Position numbers and translations under genes: made by a program. From the NCBI GenBank assembly GCA_922989275.2, contig OV277856.1:85207038-85271037 (forward strand): 64,000 bases of DNA. Reading direction: 5' to 3'. This document shows, one piece after another, positions 58,101-60,998 of this stretch (positions within the stretch are counted from its first letter, which is position 1; every line of letters starts with the position of its first letter). The DNA is from Gari tellinella (lineage: Eukaryota; Mollusca; Bivalvia; Cardiida; Psammobiidae). Under the pieces are notes generated by a model. The model did no database searches and was not told the DNA's origin. It worked only from the letters and a program-made list of their open reading frames with translations.

Positions 58101-60998
58101 GAAGAGATGCTATCATTAACCTGGCCATCTCTGGGGGACATTAACTTTGCCAGTTGTGGGAAATAGGGTTAGGGTTAGCCTCCAGATCATTCTATTCCAA
58201 AATTAGACAAAAGATGTTTTACTTGTGGGACTAGTCCCACAAAAAAAAATTAAAGAATAAATCAAAGGAAAAAGTCACACAAGGAAGTATTAGTTAGAAC
58301 ATCAATCCAACTGTCTGTTGATCCATTGTCCACAATTTGTTCGTTAACATGGTAACGGGTCAAATCGGCCCAAAACCAAATCGGACCCGAGTCGAATCGG
58401 CCCAAAACCAAATCGGACCGGGTCAAATCGGCCCATTTTTTTGTTTTAGTGTCGAAGCAGTAAAACTTATTATGCTTGGTTACAGTATATCACTTTGTGA
58501 CCTTTACGTGTGTTATTTGTATTATTAAAGTTACATTGATACATATCAGTGACAAGTGAAAAGAAAAAATTGAATTAAACCAACCCAATGTTGTACGTGA
58601 ATTGATTTTTTATAACAATTATTATTAATAATGCAATGCTATTTAGAAATTGTGTAAATTGCAATTAACGAAATAAGTCAACGAGGCTAAAGTAAAACAA
58701 CAAACACACGACAGCAAAACACATCAAACGTGTATACAATACCATTTTGGATACAGGTTGGAAACAGATCTATAAGTTACGTTTACCTGATCTCTAAATA
58801 TGTCACCTGCAAGTGATATATGCTTTTATTTCTCAAAGTTTATTTTGTGTTTTCACATCAGAAAAAAGTTTTGATCCTAGTCAGAAACCGCATTACGTGT
58901 CTCATTAGAATCAAAACTGTTTGCAAATAACGACGTATACCTGGAGTAAGACAGTGAAGTGATAGCTGATTAACTGTCACAACAACATGTCAAACATCAA
59001 TTAGCACCTTTACTGCAATCAAACAATTAATGTAGTGACTGCAATAAACACTTTGGCTACACAATGGGCACTTTCGCACATAGCTGATTGTATGGTAATT
59101 GTATTATCTAATATTAGTGCCTACATATATCTTACTGATTTGCAGTATTAAAAGCAACTGACAACATTTAAAACAAAGCACAGCGTCTAATCAGGATCCA
59201 AACTGTGTTTGTAAATTGTTAATGTGCGACGATAATTTCAAATATATCTGGATATTGCACTCAATATCTGATCAAAATCCAAACAATTTGACACCCTTGT
59301 CAATATTTTCTTTGTCCAAACTTAATAAACTTAACCAATAAATCAAATTCGGTCAATTAGGACATGTCCGCTATATATACAATATTGGGTCGATTTGACC
59401 ACCCGCATATTTTTGGGCCGATTTGACCCGGTCCGAATTGACCCGGTCCGATTTGGTTTTGGGCCTATTTGACCCGGATTCGTTAACATTAGCGGCTACA
59501 AATTTTGTCCGATTTTCCTGAATTATAAATGACATAGGAAATGGTTAAATGCTTAACTCTTTATCAGTTTTCTTTACATTGTTTTGAATTAACTTGTTAT
59601 TCCAGGCGGAATTTGCAGACTTGGAGAATGAAGGTTCAGAGAGGTTCCATGACTTCATTACTTATCTGATGGAGTCACGACCGGATGGTGCTGCTTTCAT
59701 AGTTGTGAGGTAATGTATATTCATACTCTTATGATCTTTAACAAAGGTACCCTGGCATGCTAATTAACAAATTTATTTCAGCAATTTAATTTAGAAATCA
59801 AAAGAATGATTCCTTGGGATACACAGTTTGTATAATGTAAGAAATTGTTCTCTGCGACAAAACGACGAGTCATTGAGGTAAAAATTGAGGCCAAAATTGT
59901 TAGAGTCTATTGAACTCTATATTGGGAAGTTAAGTTGTTAAGTTCCATCTGCATAAGTTTTAAGGTTCTGTGATCCAATAACTTTACAGGTTATCACATG
60001 AGAGTTCTTTTGTGGACACACGGTTTCTGATATATGAATGAATACTTTTTATATCTTGAGAAATATTATAGGTTTGTGTATAGTACAGAGGCTTCTTGCT
60101 AATCATCTTGTATAGTTCAAAGAGCTTTCTTGTCTTGTCTTGTGTATAAAATGAAAATTAACCAGCTATTGTGGCTACCCAAAAGAAGACTTGATTTTGA
60201 CGGTACGAAAGGTGACTGCTTAACACTACTACATAGATACACACTTAGCACATTTTATATTCCTCTACTGAAGAAAATAGTTCCAATTTATTGTCATGCA
60301 TATGTATCCTCAGAAATATTTTCTATATATTACTAGATGGTGGCTTAAAGCAGTCTTGAGTGTAAAGCATAATGCACCTTAAAGCGCAATCTGCTTTATT
60401 TTCAACCTGCTTTAAGTTGACACCTATCTCCAGTACTAGAAACAGGCTTTAGAGTAAAGGGTTAATCTAGTACACATTGCTGGCAAATTTGTGATACAGT
60501 TGGAAACAGTTTAGATCCAAATATTGAGTTACTCTTGGTCTCATCTGGATCCAAACTGTTTGACGCTGGATGATGCTTTAAGCAGAATTCAGATAAATTG
60601 ACCCTTAGAATATTATCAGATGTCAAATCTTGCAGACAACAATTAGAGTAATGGAGAGTAAAAGGTTAAAACAAGACAAAAGTAAAGCACAAAGATCCTT
60701 ATATCTAGTATTAAGCTGACATCTGTCTCAAACACAAAGAGTTTTTGTTTCAGAGTAGAGTGAAACTTAAGTTGAAAAATACACACACAATTTGAAAATG
60801 GTGTTTGGGTATCCTGATACCTATTCTGATACTTAATATAAAGGGTATATTATGATTAGCAAATTTCTTTTTTGCATTTTCAGGGAGGATGGACGTTTGC
60901 GTATGCAGTTTTTCCAATATTTTGTGGAAGACAGGACAGAATCTAGTATGTCTTACTATGAATATTTGCAACATATCCAAAAGCAGTTAAAGAGCTGA
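14973..60998 (+). CDS. SEC24: Sec24A/B-class COPII coat protein, 22-exon gene (whole span)
   Basis: Sec24 is the cargo-selecting subunit of the inner COPII coat; it pairs with Sec23 and packs cargo into vesicles at ER exit sites. Exons: 14973-15051, 16076-16486, 20178-20273, 22031-22132, 22861-23723, 24689-24801, 25313-25415, 27977-28103, 30259-30368, 32193-32259, 32703-32867, 33862-34019, 38321-38422, 38921-39044, 39608-39766, 42424-42597, 44122-44232, 44593-44771, 45385-45525, 57798-57998, 59606-59709, 60884-60998. All introns are GT-AG and all phases agree, giving 3,804 nt (1,267 aa plus stop), close to human SEC24B in length. Order: Pro/Gln-rich N-terminus (1-500), zinc finger (C602, C605, C623, C626), vWA-like trunk (about 669-870), beta-sandwich and helical parts (with [16 protein letters not shown] and [20 protein letters not shown]), and gelsolin-like end (about 1130-1267, ending in [14 protein letters not shown]). 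An in-frame TGA at 14952 and a good Kozak context support the start. The A/B rather than C/D class is inferred from motif similarity. Exon 19 is out of frame internally. Confidence 0.95.
15052..16075 (+). other. Sec24 intron 1
   Basis: Contains a 180-bp inverted repeat (15780-15960): CTGGCCTGGGCACTTCGATT on the left pairs with CTGAAGTGCCCAGGCCGGG on the right around a short loop. The rest is A/T-rich. Confidence 0.6.
16076..16486 (+). CDS. SEC24: Sec24 exon 2, proline-rich N-terminus
   Basis: Acceptor TTTTCAG and donor GTAAGT; residues 27-164. It is low-complexity Pro/Gly/Gln/Asn sequence typical of the disordered Sec24A/B N-terminus, with no folded domain visible. Identification rests on the phase-1 joins to exons 1 and 3. 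Confidence 0.85.
16627..17589. mobile_element. TIR element in Sec24 intron 2, TATT duplication
   Basis: CAGTGTAGCTCCATTATACC at the left is inverted as CGAAGTAACGGAGCTACACTG at the right, with subterminal ATCGCGATATA / GCGATATATTGG. TATT flanks both sides (16623-16626, 17590-17593). The CAGTG end is pogo/Tigger-like. No transposase. Confidence 0.65.
17745..18005. repeat. Inverted repeat in Sec24 intron 2
   Basis: GGTTATAAAACTTAAAATGA and CTGTGCTCAAAACTCAG are inverted as CTGAGTTTTGAGCACAG and TTTTAAGTTTTATAACCTCG, a foldback of about 260 bp. Confidence 0.6.
18987..19190. mobile_element. piggyBac-like MITE, TTAA ends, copy 1
   Basis: TTAACCCTTAGCCCGCCA and TGGCAGGCTAAGGGTTAA bound about 200 bp with a perfect palindromic core (CTTGGATCCGGATGAGACGC, then its inverse). 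TTAA target and CCCT end fit the piggyBac superfamily. A second copy lies at 55465-55678. Confidence 0.75.
19191..20177 (+). other. Remainder of Sec24 intron 2
   Basis: Further worn MITEs: AAGCAGG family at 19240-19316 and 19726-19785, and a TCCAGATAAGGGGAGT family copy at 19389-19563. No gene. Confidence 0.5.
20178..20273 (+). CDS. SEC24: Sec24 exon 3
   Basis: Acceptor CCCACAG, donor GTCAGC, phase 1 at both ends; residues 164-196. Encodes [20 protein letters not shown] and following residues, part of the disordered N-terminus. Being symmetrical, it could be skipped without a frame change. Confidence 0.75.
20274..22030 (+). other. Sec24 intron 3
   Basis: Holds a near-perfect 150-bp palindrome (20855-21003; TTCTCAAGCATTTGATTGGT inverted as CCAATCAAATGCTTGAGAA) and a C homopolymer at 21579-21603. 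Other sequence is A/T-rich without signals. Confidence 0.55.
22031..22132 (+). CDS. SEC24: Sec24 exon 4
   Basis: Acceptor TATTCAG, donor GTAGGC, phase 1 at both ends; residues 196-230, Ser/Pro-rich and ending EGQWKPP. It is short and compatible with alternative splicing. Its place in the gene is inferred from phase and composition. Confidence 0.75.
22133..22860 (+). other. Sec24 intron 4
   Basis: Contains a palindromic MITE (core 22243-22312, GATCAGAGGGCTCCTTTAGG and inverse) and an AAGCAGGATTAAAGTAAAGC palindrome (22684-22752). Confidence 0.6.
22861..23723 (+). CDS. SEC24: Sec24 exon 5, PGFPP-repeat region and start of the conserved core
   Basis: The largest exon, residues 230-517, preceded by a T-rich tract and CAG. 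About ten degenerate repeats built on NQ(Q/H)PGFPP occupy roughly residues 270-450. The end carries the conserved Sec24 entry motif [20 protein letters not shown] and closes in phase 0 before GTAAGG. The Asn-Gln-Pro-Gly-Phe repeats look lineage-specific; the vertebrate tail is Pro-rich but, as I recall, lacks this unit. Confidence 0.92.
23840..24051. mobile_element. pogo/Tigger-like MITE, TA duplication, with MITE core inside
   Basis: CAGTAGAACCTCTCTATTAC is inverted at the right end (GTAATAGAGGGGTTGTGCTG), TA outside both. The centre is the AAGC...GAAACAGAAAGCTCC palindrome found in other MITEs. Same design as 42630-42835. Confidence 0.7.
24080..24580 (+). repeat. Three tandem units in Sec24 intron 5, tail CTCTTGTT
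   Basis: Units of about 140 bp share ATCTTGACAAAATCTAG and GGTCACAAGG, then GGCCATCAGGTCCTCTTGTTA closes the array (24559-24579). Same tail rule as elements at 4636, 8607 and 41895. Confidence 0.55.
24689..24801 (+). CDS. SEC24: Sec24 exon 6
   Basis: Residues 518-555, [20 protein letters not shown] and following, the stretch just before the zinc finger. Acceptor TTTTTCAG; donor GTAAGT after a phase-2 codon. Confidence 0.9.
24802..25312 (+). other. Sec24 intron 6
   Basis: Holds part of a mollusc-type dispersed repeat (25090-25165, GTATAAAGGGCATCTTGGGT, shared with 52965-53010). Nothing else recognised. Confidence 0.4.
25313..25415 (+). CDS. SEC24: Sec24 exon 7
   Basis: Residues 555-589, including [20 protein letters not shown] and [13 protein letters not shown], strongly conserved in Sec24 proteins. 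Acceptor TTTTACAG, donor GTAAGT, leaving phase 0. Confidence 0.93.
25416..26139 (+). other. Sec24 intron 7, first part
   Basis: G homopolymer at 25508-25530, then a hairpin-headed repeat (TAAGCTCACCTGAGCTAGCTC, 25831-25860) and two TTTACACTCTAGAGGCCACA units, split by the element starting at 26140. Confidence 0.55.
26985..27052 (-). repeat. tRNA-like sequence, copy 1 (degenerate)
   Basis: Minus strand reads TAGCGCAGTTAGTATAATGG (A box), TTGACTAGCAATCAA (anticodon arm, 7-nt loop) and GGTTCGAGACC (B box). The acceptor stem does not pair, so a tRNA-derived repeat or pseudogene rather than a working tRNA. Confidence 0.55.
27512..27592 (-). repeat. tRNA-like sequence, copy 2 (with insertion)
   Basis: Second copy in the tandem duplication. 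A short internal duplication (CAACCACTATAGTCAACAAC) disrupts the D/anticodon region, so this copy cannot fold as a tRNA. Confidence 0.5.
27977..28103 (+). CDS. SEC24: Sec24 exon 8, zinc finger
   Basis: Residues 590-632. Shows the C-x2-C-x17-C-x2-C zinc finger (VRCRTCRTY ... [12 protein letters not shown]602, C605, C623, C626) that packs against the trunk and contacts Sec23. Followed by GTAAGA in phase 1. Confidence 0.95.
28104..28682 (+). other. Sec24 intron 8, first part
   Basis: A/T-rich, no gene or clear repeat boundary. Confidence 0.4.
28691..30233. mobile_element. Non-autonomous hAT-like element in Sec24 intron 8
   Basis: TAGGGATGGCAA and TTGCCATCCCTA are exact inverses, the classic hAT end. 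Flanks ATTAATAG (28683-28690) and ATTTATAG (30234-30241) form an 8-bp duplication with one change. Subterminal GGTTAACCG motifs recur in both arms. Internal TTTCTCCCGCCAA blocks at about 29287 and 29659 repeat each other. No transposase ORF. Confidence 0.8.
30259..30368 (+). CDS. SEC24: Sec24 exon 9
   Basis: Residues 632-668: [36 protein letters not shown], the link into the trunk. Acceptor TTTTTCAG, donor GTAAGT. A TTAA-bounded MITE starts 22 bp past the donor. Confidence 0.94.
30390..30640. mobile_element. TTAA-bounded palindromic MITE beside the exon 9 donor
   Basis: TTAACTCTTTCC to CAAAGGGTTAA, core palindrome TGATCAGAGGGCTCCTTTAG and inverse (30505-30560). Inverse-oriented copy of the family at 62941-63191. 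Confidence 0.7.
31001..31640 (+). repeat. TAGCTCGTCTGTAC-headed tandem-repeat element
   Basis: Begins TAGCTCGTCTGTACAAAGCA, contains about four units with GACCCCTGTGACCTT and TTTAGGTTTCGAAATC, ends GGCAAGCTTTGTTGTCTCTC then TGACAACTCTCGTT. Short relative of 39847-41895. Confidence 0.65.
31690..32045 (+). repeat. Hairpin-headed repeat in Sec24 intron 9
   Basis: Head TAGCTGACCTGAGCTAGCTC followed by units with GTTTACACTCTAGAGGCCAC and TCTTTCTCAAACTTGCTCAG, as at 25840-26135. Confidence 0.6.
32193..32259 (+). CDS. SEC24: Sec24 exon 10
   Basis: Residues 669-691, [20 protein letters not shown], the first strand of the vWA-like trunk. Short (67 bp), with phase 0 at the start and phase 1 at the end. 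Confidence 0.94.
32260..32702 (+). other. Sec24 intron 10
   Basis: A/T-rich; a worn AAGTAAAGAAGAAAG MITE fragment near 32440. No gene. Confidence 0.45.
32703..32867 (+). CDS. SEC24: Sec24 exon 11, trunk domain
   Basis: Residues 691-746: [37 protein letters not shown] and SQPQML, matching the Sec23/Sec24 trunk. Acceptor CTTCAG, donor GTAAGT. Confidence 0.95.
32868..33861 (+). other. Sec24 intron 11
   Basis: An AAGTAAAGCAGCTTTACTTTC palindrome core (33208-33245) and a 150-bp inverted repeat (33572-33728; AACTCGATAATTCAAACTCG, ending AGTTTGAATTATTGAGTTT). Confidence 0.55.
33862..34019 (+). CDS. SEC24: Sec24 exon 12, trunk domain
   Basis: Residues 746-798: [18 protein letters not shown], then the helix with [14 protein letters not shown]. 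Donor GTAAGT. A 2.2-kb TIR transposon begins only 12 bp after the exon. Confidence 0.95.
34032..36203. mobile_element. TIR element with CAGGGCACGACAAAT ends, 12 bp after exon 12
   Basis: CAGGGCACGACAAAT and ATTTGTCGTGCCCTG are exact inverses, flanked by CACTAG on both sides (34026-34031, 36204-36209). The CAGGG end suggests hAT, though only 6 bp of duplication match. Subterminal GCCCGGCGGGCAACC / GGGCAACC motifs recur. A GGATCC-type palindrome (35655-35705) lies within. Confidence 0.75.
36204..38320 (+). other. Sec24 intron 12, second part
   Basis: Includes an AAGCAGGCTGAAAGTTAAGC palindrome (36352-36428) and a 0.9-kb segment with imperfect ends TTAAGGTAGCTTTATAG (37007) and CTATAAAGACACCTTAA (to 37923), another TTAA-type insert. 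No gene. Confidence 0.5.
38321..38422 (+). CDS. SEC24: Sec24 exon 13
   Basis: Residues 799-832, [20 protein letters not shown] followed by the variable [11 protein letters not shown] loop. Phase 0 at both ends; acceptor TTTTACAG. Confidence 0.94.
38423..38920 (+). other. Sec24 intron 13
   Basis: A/T-rich; nothing recognised besides splice signals. Confidence 0.4.
38921..39044 (+). CDS. SEC24: Sec24 exon 14
   Basis: Residues 833-874, [20 protein letters not shown] and [14 protein letters not shown], near-invariant in Sec24A/B. Acceptor CCTCCAG; the donor GTGCGT is slightly weak. A palindromic MITE starts within about 10 bp. Confidence 0.95.
39045..39607 (+). other. Sec24 intron 14, two palindromic MITEs
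   Basis: A nearly full MITE (about 39053-39303, core AAAGCAGAATGTGCC and inverse) starts within 10 bp of the donor. A second core lies at 39365-39437 (ATATAGGAGCTATCAGC). No coding content. Confidence 0.6.
39608..39766 (+). CDS. SEC24: Sec24 exon 15, beta-sandwich
   Basis: Residues 874-927: [17 protein letters not shown] through [18 protein letters not shown], a hallmark of Sec24A/B. Acceptor ATTGCAG, donor GTATTT, phase 1. Confidence 0.95.
39847..41895 (+). repeat. Tandem array of about 165-bp units with TGACCTTGACCTTGA, 12 copies
   Basis: Head TAGCTCGCCTGTACGTAGTA; tail AGCTTTGTTGTCTCTCTGAC then AACTCTTGTT. Units carry GACCCCTGTGACCTTGACCT near 40035, 40199, 40366, 40514, 40682, 40847, 41011, 41178, 41322, 41491, 41650 and 41817. 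A two-unit block at 40452-40710 is nearly repeated at 40783-41045, a higher-order duplication. Each good unit contains TGACCTTGA, the reverse of TCAAGGTCA (ERR/NR5A-type site). Confidence 0.85.
41896..42423 (+). other. Sec24 intron 15, last part
   Basis: C run at 42223-42238 and a worn ACTACTCATTAGAAT-type palindromic MITE (42245-42365). Confidence 0.5.
42424..42597 (+). CDS. SEC24: Sec24 exon 16
   Basis: Residues 927-985: [42 protein letters not shown]. Acceptor TTTGCAG, donor GTAAGG. A pogo-like MITE follows 32 bp later. Confidence 0.95.
42630..42835. mobile_element. pogo/Tigger-like MITE, TA duplication, 32 bp after exon 16
   Basis: CAGTAAAACCTCTCTATTAC with inverse GTAGTAGAGAGGTTTTACTG, TA on both sides. 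The centre is an AACAGAAAGCTCCTTCAGGA palindrome. Sister of 23840-24051. Confidence 0.72.
42885..43697. mobile_element. Foldback transposon, 8-bp duplication CTCTGTAC
   Basis: CACAGGGGCCTTGAACG and CGTTCAAGGCCCCTGTG are exact inverses, flanked by CTCTGTAC (42877-42884 and 43698-43705). Arms of about 270 bp pair along their length, with subterminal GACTCGCCTCGG / GCGAGGCGAGTC. CACAGG ends and 8-bp target resemble 11953-13027. ORFs here are shadows. Confidence 0.85.
43706..44121 (+). other. Sec24 intron 16, last part
   Basis: A/T-rich; nothing recognised. Confidence 0.35.
44122..44232 (+). CDS. SEC24: Sec24 exon 17
   Basis: Residues 985-1022: [18 protein letters not shown] then [14 protein letters not shown], the entry to the helical domain. 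Phase 1 at both ends. Confidence 0.94.
44233..44592 (+). other. Sec24 intron 17
   Basis: Contains a half copy of the AAGCAGGTTGAGTTAAAAGT palindrome (44295-44345). Otherwise A/T-rich. Confidence 0.4.
44593..44771 (+). CDS. SEC24: Sec24 exon 18, helical domain
   Basis: Residues 1022-1081: [20 protein letters not shown] through [14 protein letters not shown]. Ends in phase 0 before GTAAGT; a TTAA-bounded MITE begins 19 bp beyond the donor. Confidence 0.94.
44791..45043. mobile_element. piggyBac-like MITE, TTAA ends, best copy of the AAGCAGG family
   Basis: TTAACCCTTTACCTGATAG and CTATTAGGTAAAGGGTTAA are near-perfect inverses. The centre (44920-44997) is an exact palindrome: AAGCAGGTTGAAAGTAAAGC, AGAATGCGCC and their inverse. 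Related cores lie at 1119, 22684, 39085, 49092, 52632, 60343, 62030, 62872 and 63672, among others. Confidence 0.8.
45385..45525 (+). CDS. SEC24: Sec24 exon 19, internally out of frame
   Basis: Good splice sites (TTTTACAG / GTGAGT) and a length of 141 bp, phase 0 at both ends. The conserved protein uses the entry frame for [10 protein letters not shown], another frame for [14 protein letters not shown] and LRLHPNLYP, and the entry frame again for IHTIMDV, which joins exon 20. Read straight through, the exon stops at a TGA at 45478-45480. The changes fall near AAAACTGGG (45412-45420) and CCCC (45500-45503), which suggests sequencing or assembly indels, or a damaged allele. Confidence 0.85.
45599..45789. 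mobile_element. Palindromic MITE, CTCTAGATAAGGGGAGT family
   Basis: Inverted arms with TTCTGCATTAAACCCTATAG and core ACTCATTAGAATCGTCTC, TTCGAGACGATTCTAATGAG. Other copies: 19389-19563, 47749-47829, 48091-48245, 49420-49594, 50613-50837, 63450-63602. Confidence 0.7.
46053..46146. repeat. C homopolymer followed by CA and CAC microsatellites
   Basis: About 56 C, then (CA)n, then (CAC)n. Long ORFs of Pro/His or Gly/Trp here are artefacts. Length is probably inexact in the assembly. Confidence 0.9.
46323..46912. mobile_element. Foldback element inserted in a dispersed repeat
   Basis: AGGACAAGGTTCACGAAGCC is inverted as GGCTTCGTGAACCTTGTCCT, and the arms pair nearly to the centre. Left flank TTAA, right flank TTGA, an imperfect TTAA target. 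It splits a repeat unit (TTCAAACTCAGTACACATTA / TTCAAACTTGATACACATTA) that recurs at 57160-57420. Confidence 0.7.
46913..47258 (+). other. Sequence upstream of the nested gene
   Basis: The repeat remnant ends near 47125. A 15-bp direct repeat GTTCGGCTATTGTCG lies at 47140 and 47168, with AACAAGAG at 47199. No TATA box or clear TIR seen. Confidence 0.4.
47259..47715 (+). CDS. Nested gene exon 1: basic N-terminus and Cys pairs
   Basis: ATG in AAAATGGCG context; residues 1-153. Begins [18 protein letters not shown], a likely nuclear-localisation or DNA-contact stretch. Then [11 protein letters not shown] and VKCQNPDCG form a possible zinc-binding pair. Ends ...LGTG before GTAAAA, phase 1. The frame is open upstream to 47238 but without another ATG. 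Confidence 0.75.
47259..55418 (+). CDS. Nested Mutator-like transposase fused to a TREX-like DEDDh exonuclease (9 exons, whole span)
   Basis: Lies wholly within Sec24 intron 19, same strand. Exons: 47259-47715, 48443-48623, 49262-49363, 49997-50095, 50328-50461, 50903-51723, 53196-53388, 54111-54248, 54577-55418; all GT-AG and in phase, 2,967 nt, about 988 aa. Parts in order: basic Lys/Arg N-terminus (1-27); Cys pairs CKYC and [26 protein letters not shown], typical of Mutator-like transposase proteins of cnidarians and molluscs; a variable acidic linker (about 214-285); a probable RNase-H-fold region with candidate acidic residues D312 ([10 protein letters not shown]), D405 (EGDGDNTT) and E591 (NEGRGY), with a Cys/His cluster 349-373 between them; then a DEDDh exonuclease with D702/E704 (FDLETTDL), D799 ([10 protein letters not shown]), H861 and D866 (AHDAIEDV). 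Probably nuclear and DNA-processing. Whether it is an active element or a domesticated gene cannot be decided from this sequence; no matching TIRs were seen. Confidence 0.8.
48443..48623 (+). CDS. Nested gene exon 2: Mutator-like transposase motif
   Basis: Residues 153-213. [20 protein letters not shown] followed by [16 protein letters not shown] is a conserved helical block of metazoan Mutator-like transposase proteins. Acceptor TTTGCAG, donor GTATAT, phase 2. Confidence 0.78.
49262..49363 (+). CDS. Nested gene exon 3: acidic linker
   Basis: Residues 213-247, rich in Glu and Asp ([20 protein letters not shown]). No domain recognised; joins its neighbours in phase 2. Confidence 0.65.
49997..50095 (+). 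CDS. Nested gene exon 4: Ser/Asp/Arg-rich linker
   Basis: Residues 247-280, including [19 protein letters not shown], a probable disordered hinge with a possible nuclear-localisation cluster. Acceptor CTTCCAG, donor GTAAGC, phase 2. Confidence 0.65.
50328..50461 (+). CDS. Nested gene exon 5: first candidate catalytic Asp
   Basis: Residues 280-325, with [17 protein letters not shown]. In related proteins a D/W/KRG block stands where the first acidic residue of the transposase is expected (D312). The acceptor TTTTGAAG lacks a clear pyrimidine tract and is the weakest splice site of the gene. Confidence 0.68.
50903..51723 (+). CDS. Nested gene exon 6: transposase core
   Basis: Residues 325-598. 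Contains [14 protein letters not shown] with C369, H371 and H373 (a Cys/His cluster), EGDGDNTT (D405), [60 protein letters not shown] and [11 protein letters not shown] (E591). This run matches the conserved core of Mutator-like transposase proteins. Uninterrupted for 273 codons. Confidence 0.85.
51724..53195 (+). other. Longest intron of the nested gene
   Basis: Contains a worn palindromic MITE (51825-51910), the pogo-like element 52522-52889, and a dispersed repeat with GTATAAAGGGCATCTAGGGT (52965-53010). No additional exon was needed to keep phase. Confidence 0.55.
52522..52889. mobile_element. pogo-like TIR element in the nested gene's intron 6
   Basis: CAGTGAAACCCCTCTAAACC at the left, GGTTTATAGGGGTTTTATTG at the right, TA on both sides; CCGGTTTAGAGG is repeated inside. 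An AAGCAGG-family palindrome (52632-52712) is nested in it. Confidence 0.7.
53196..53388 (+). CDS. Nested gene exon 7: end of transposase region
   Basis: Residues 599-663: [20 protein letters not shown], then an Arg/Lys-rich stretch ([12 protein letters not shown]). LSPG plus basic tail is the usual end of the transposase part in related proteins. Acceptor TTTCACAG, donor GTAAAT. Confidence 0.75.
53640..54075 (+). repeat. Dispersed repeat with TACCCCCGCAAACGAAGTTT head
   Basis: Hairpin-like head CCCCCGCAAACGAAG with GTTTGAGTGGGGG, then TGTCTGTCTGTCCGTG and two units with TCAAACTTTGCATATGCAT. Lies in nested-gene intron 7. Confidence 0.55.
54111..54248 (+). CDS. Nested gene exon 8: exonuclease motif I
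   Basis: Residues 663-709. After a linker, [12 protein letters not shown] gives ExoI of the DEDDh family (D702, E704). Phase 1 at both ends; acceptor TTTTAG. Confidence 0.85.
54577..55418 (+). CDS. Nested gene exon 9: exonuclease motifs II and III, stop
   Basis: Residues 709-988. [19 protein letters not shown] follows motif I as in TREX and PolC-type exonucleases; [14 protein letters not shown] is ExoII (D799); [13 protein letters not shown] is ExoIII with H-x4-D (H861, D866). About 100 further residues have no recognised domain. Stop TGA 55416-55418. Confidence 0.87.
55465..55678. mobile_element. piggyBac-like MITE, TTAA ends, copy 2
   Basis: Nearly identical to 18987-19190, including TTAACCCTTAGCCCGCCA, the GGATCCGGATGAGACGCC palindrome and TTAA on both sides. 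It lies 46 bp after the stop codon of the nested gene. Confidence 0.78.
55679..57797 (+). other. Sec24 intron 19, part after the nested gene
   Basis: A palindrome (55795-55875, AGTATCAAGAGATAATAAATT and inverse), units with TGACCTTGACCTTGACC (55920-56300), and a repeat at 57160-57420 shared with 46195-47120. No coding sequence. Confidence 0.5.
57798..57998 (+). CDS. SEC24: Sec24 exon 20, gelsolin-like domain
   Basis: Residues 1129-1195: [33 protein letters not shown] and the following helix. Acceptor TTTTTAG, donor GTGAGT, phase 0 at both ends. It follows the 12.3-kb intron carrying the nested gene. Confidence 0.93.
58351..59478. mobile_element. Long-TIR element with 11-bp duplication, MULE-like
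   Basis: Flanked by TTCGTTAACAT at 58340-58350 and 59479-59489. The ends carry CGGGTCAAATCGGCCCAAAA, CCAAATCGGACC repeats and their inverses, about 90 bp per side. A 9-11-bp target duplication is typical of Mutator-like elements. No transposase ORF inside. Confidence 0.7.
59606..59709 (+). CDS. SEC24: Sec24 exon 21
   Basis: Residues 1196-1230: [34 protein letters not shown]. Acceptor TTCCAG, donor GTAATG, leaving phase 2. Confidence 0.92.
59710..60883 (+). other. Sec24 intron 21
   Basis: A MITE copy (about 60208-60462, core AAGCAGTCTTGAGTGTAAAGC) and a GGATCCAAACTGTTTG palindrome relic (60505-60563). No gene. Confidence 0.5.
60884..60998 (+). CDS. SEC24: Sec24 exon 22 (stop codon)
   Basis: Encodes [38 protein letters not shown] and TGA at 60996-60998. 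The EDRTES.SYYE..LHIQ end is diagnostic of Sec24 C-termini. Confidence 0.95.
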
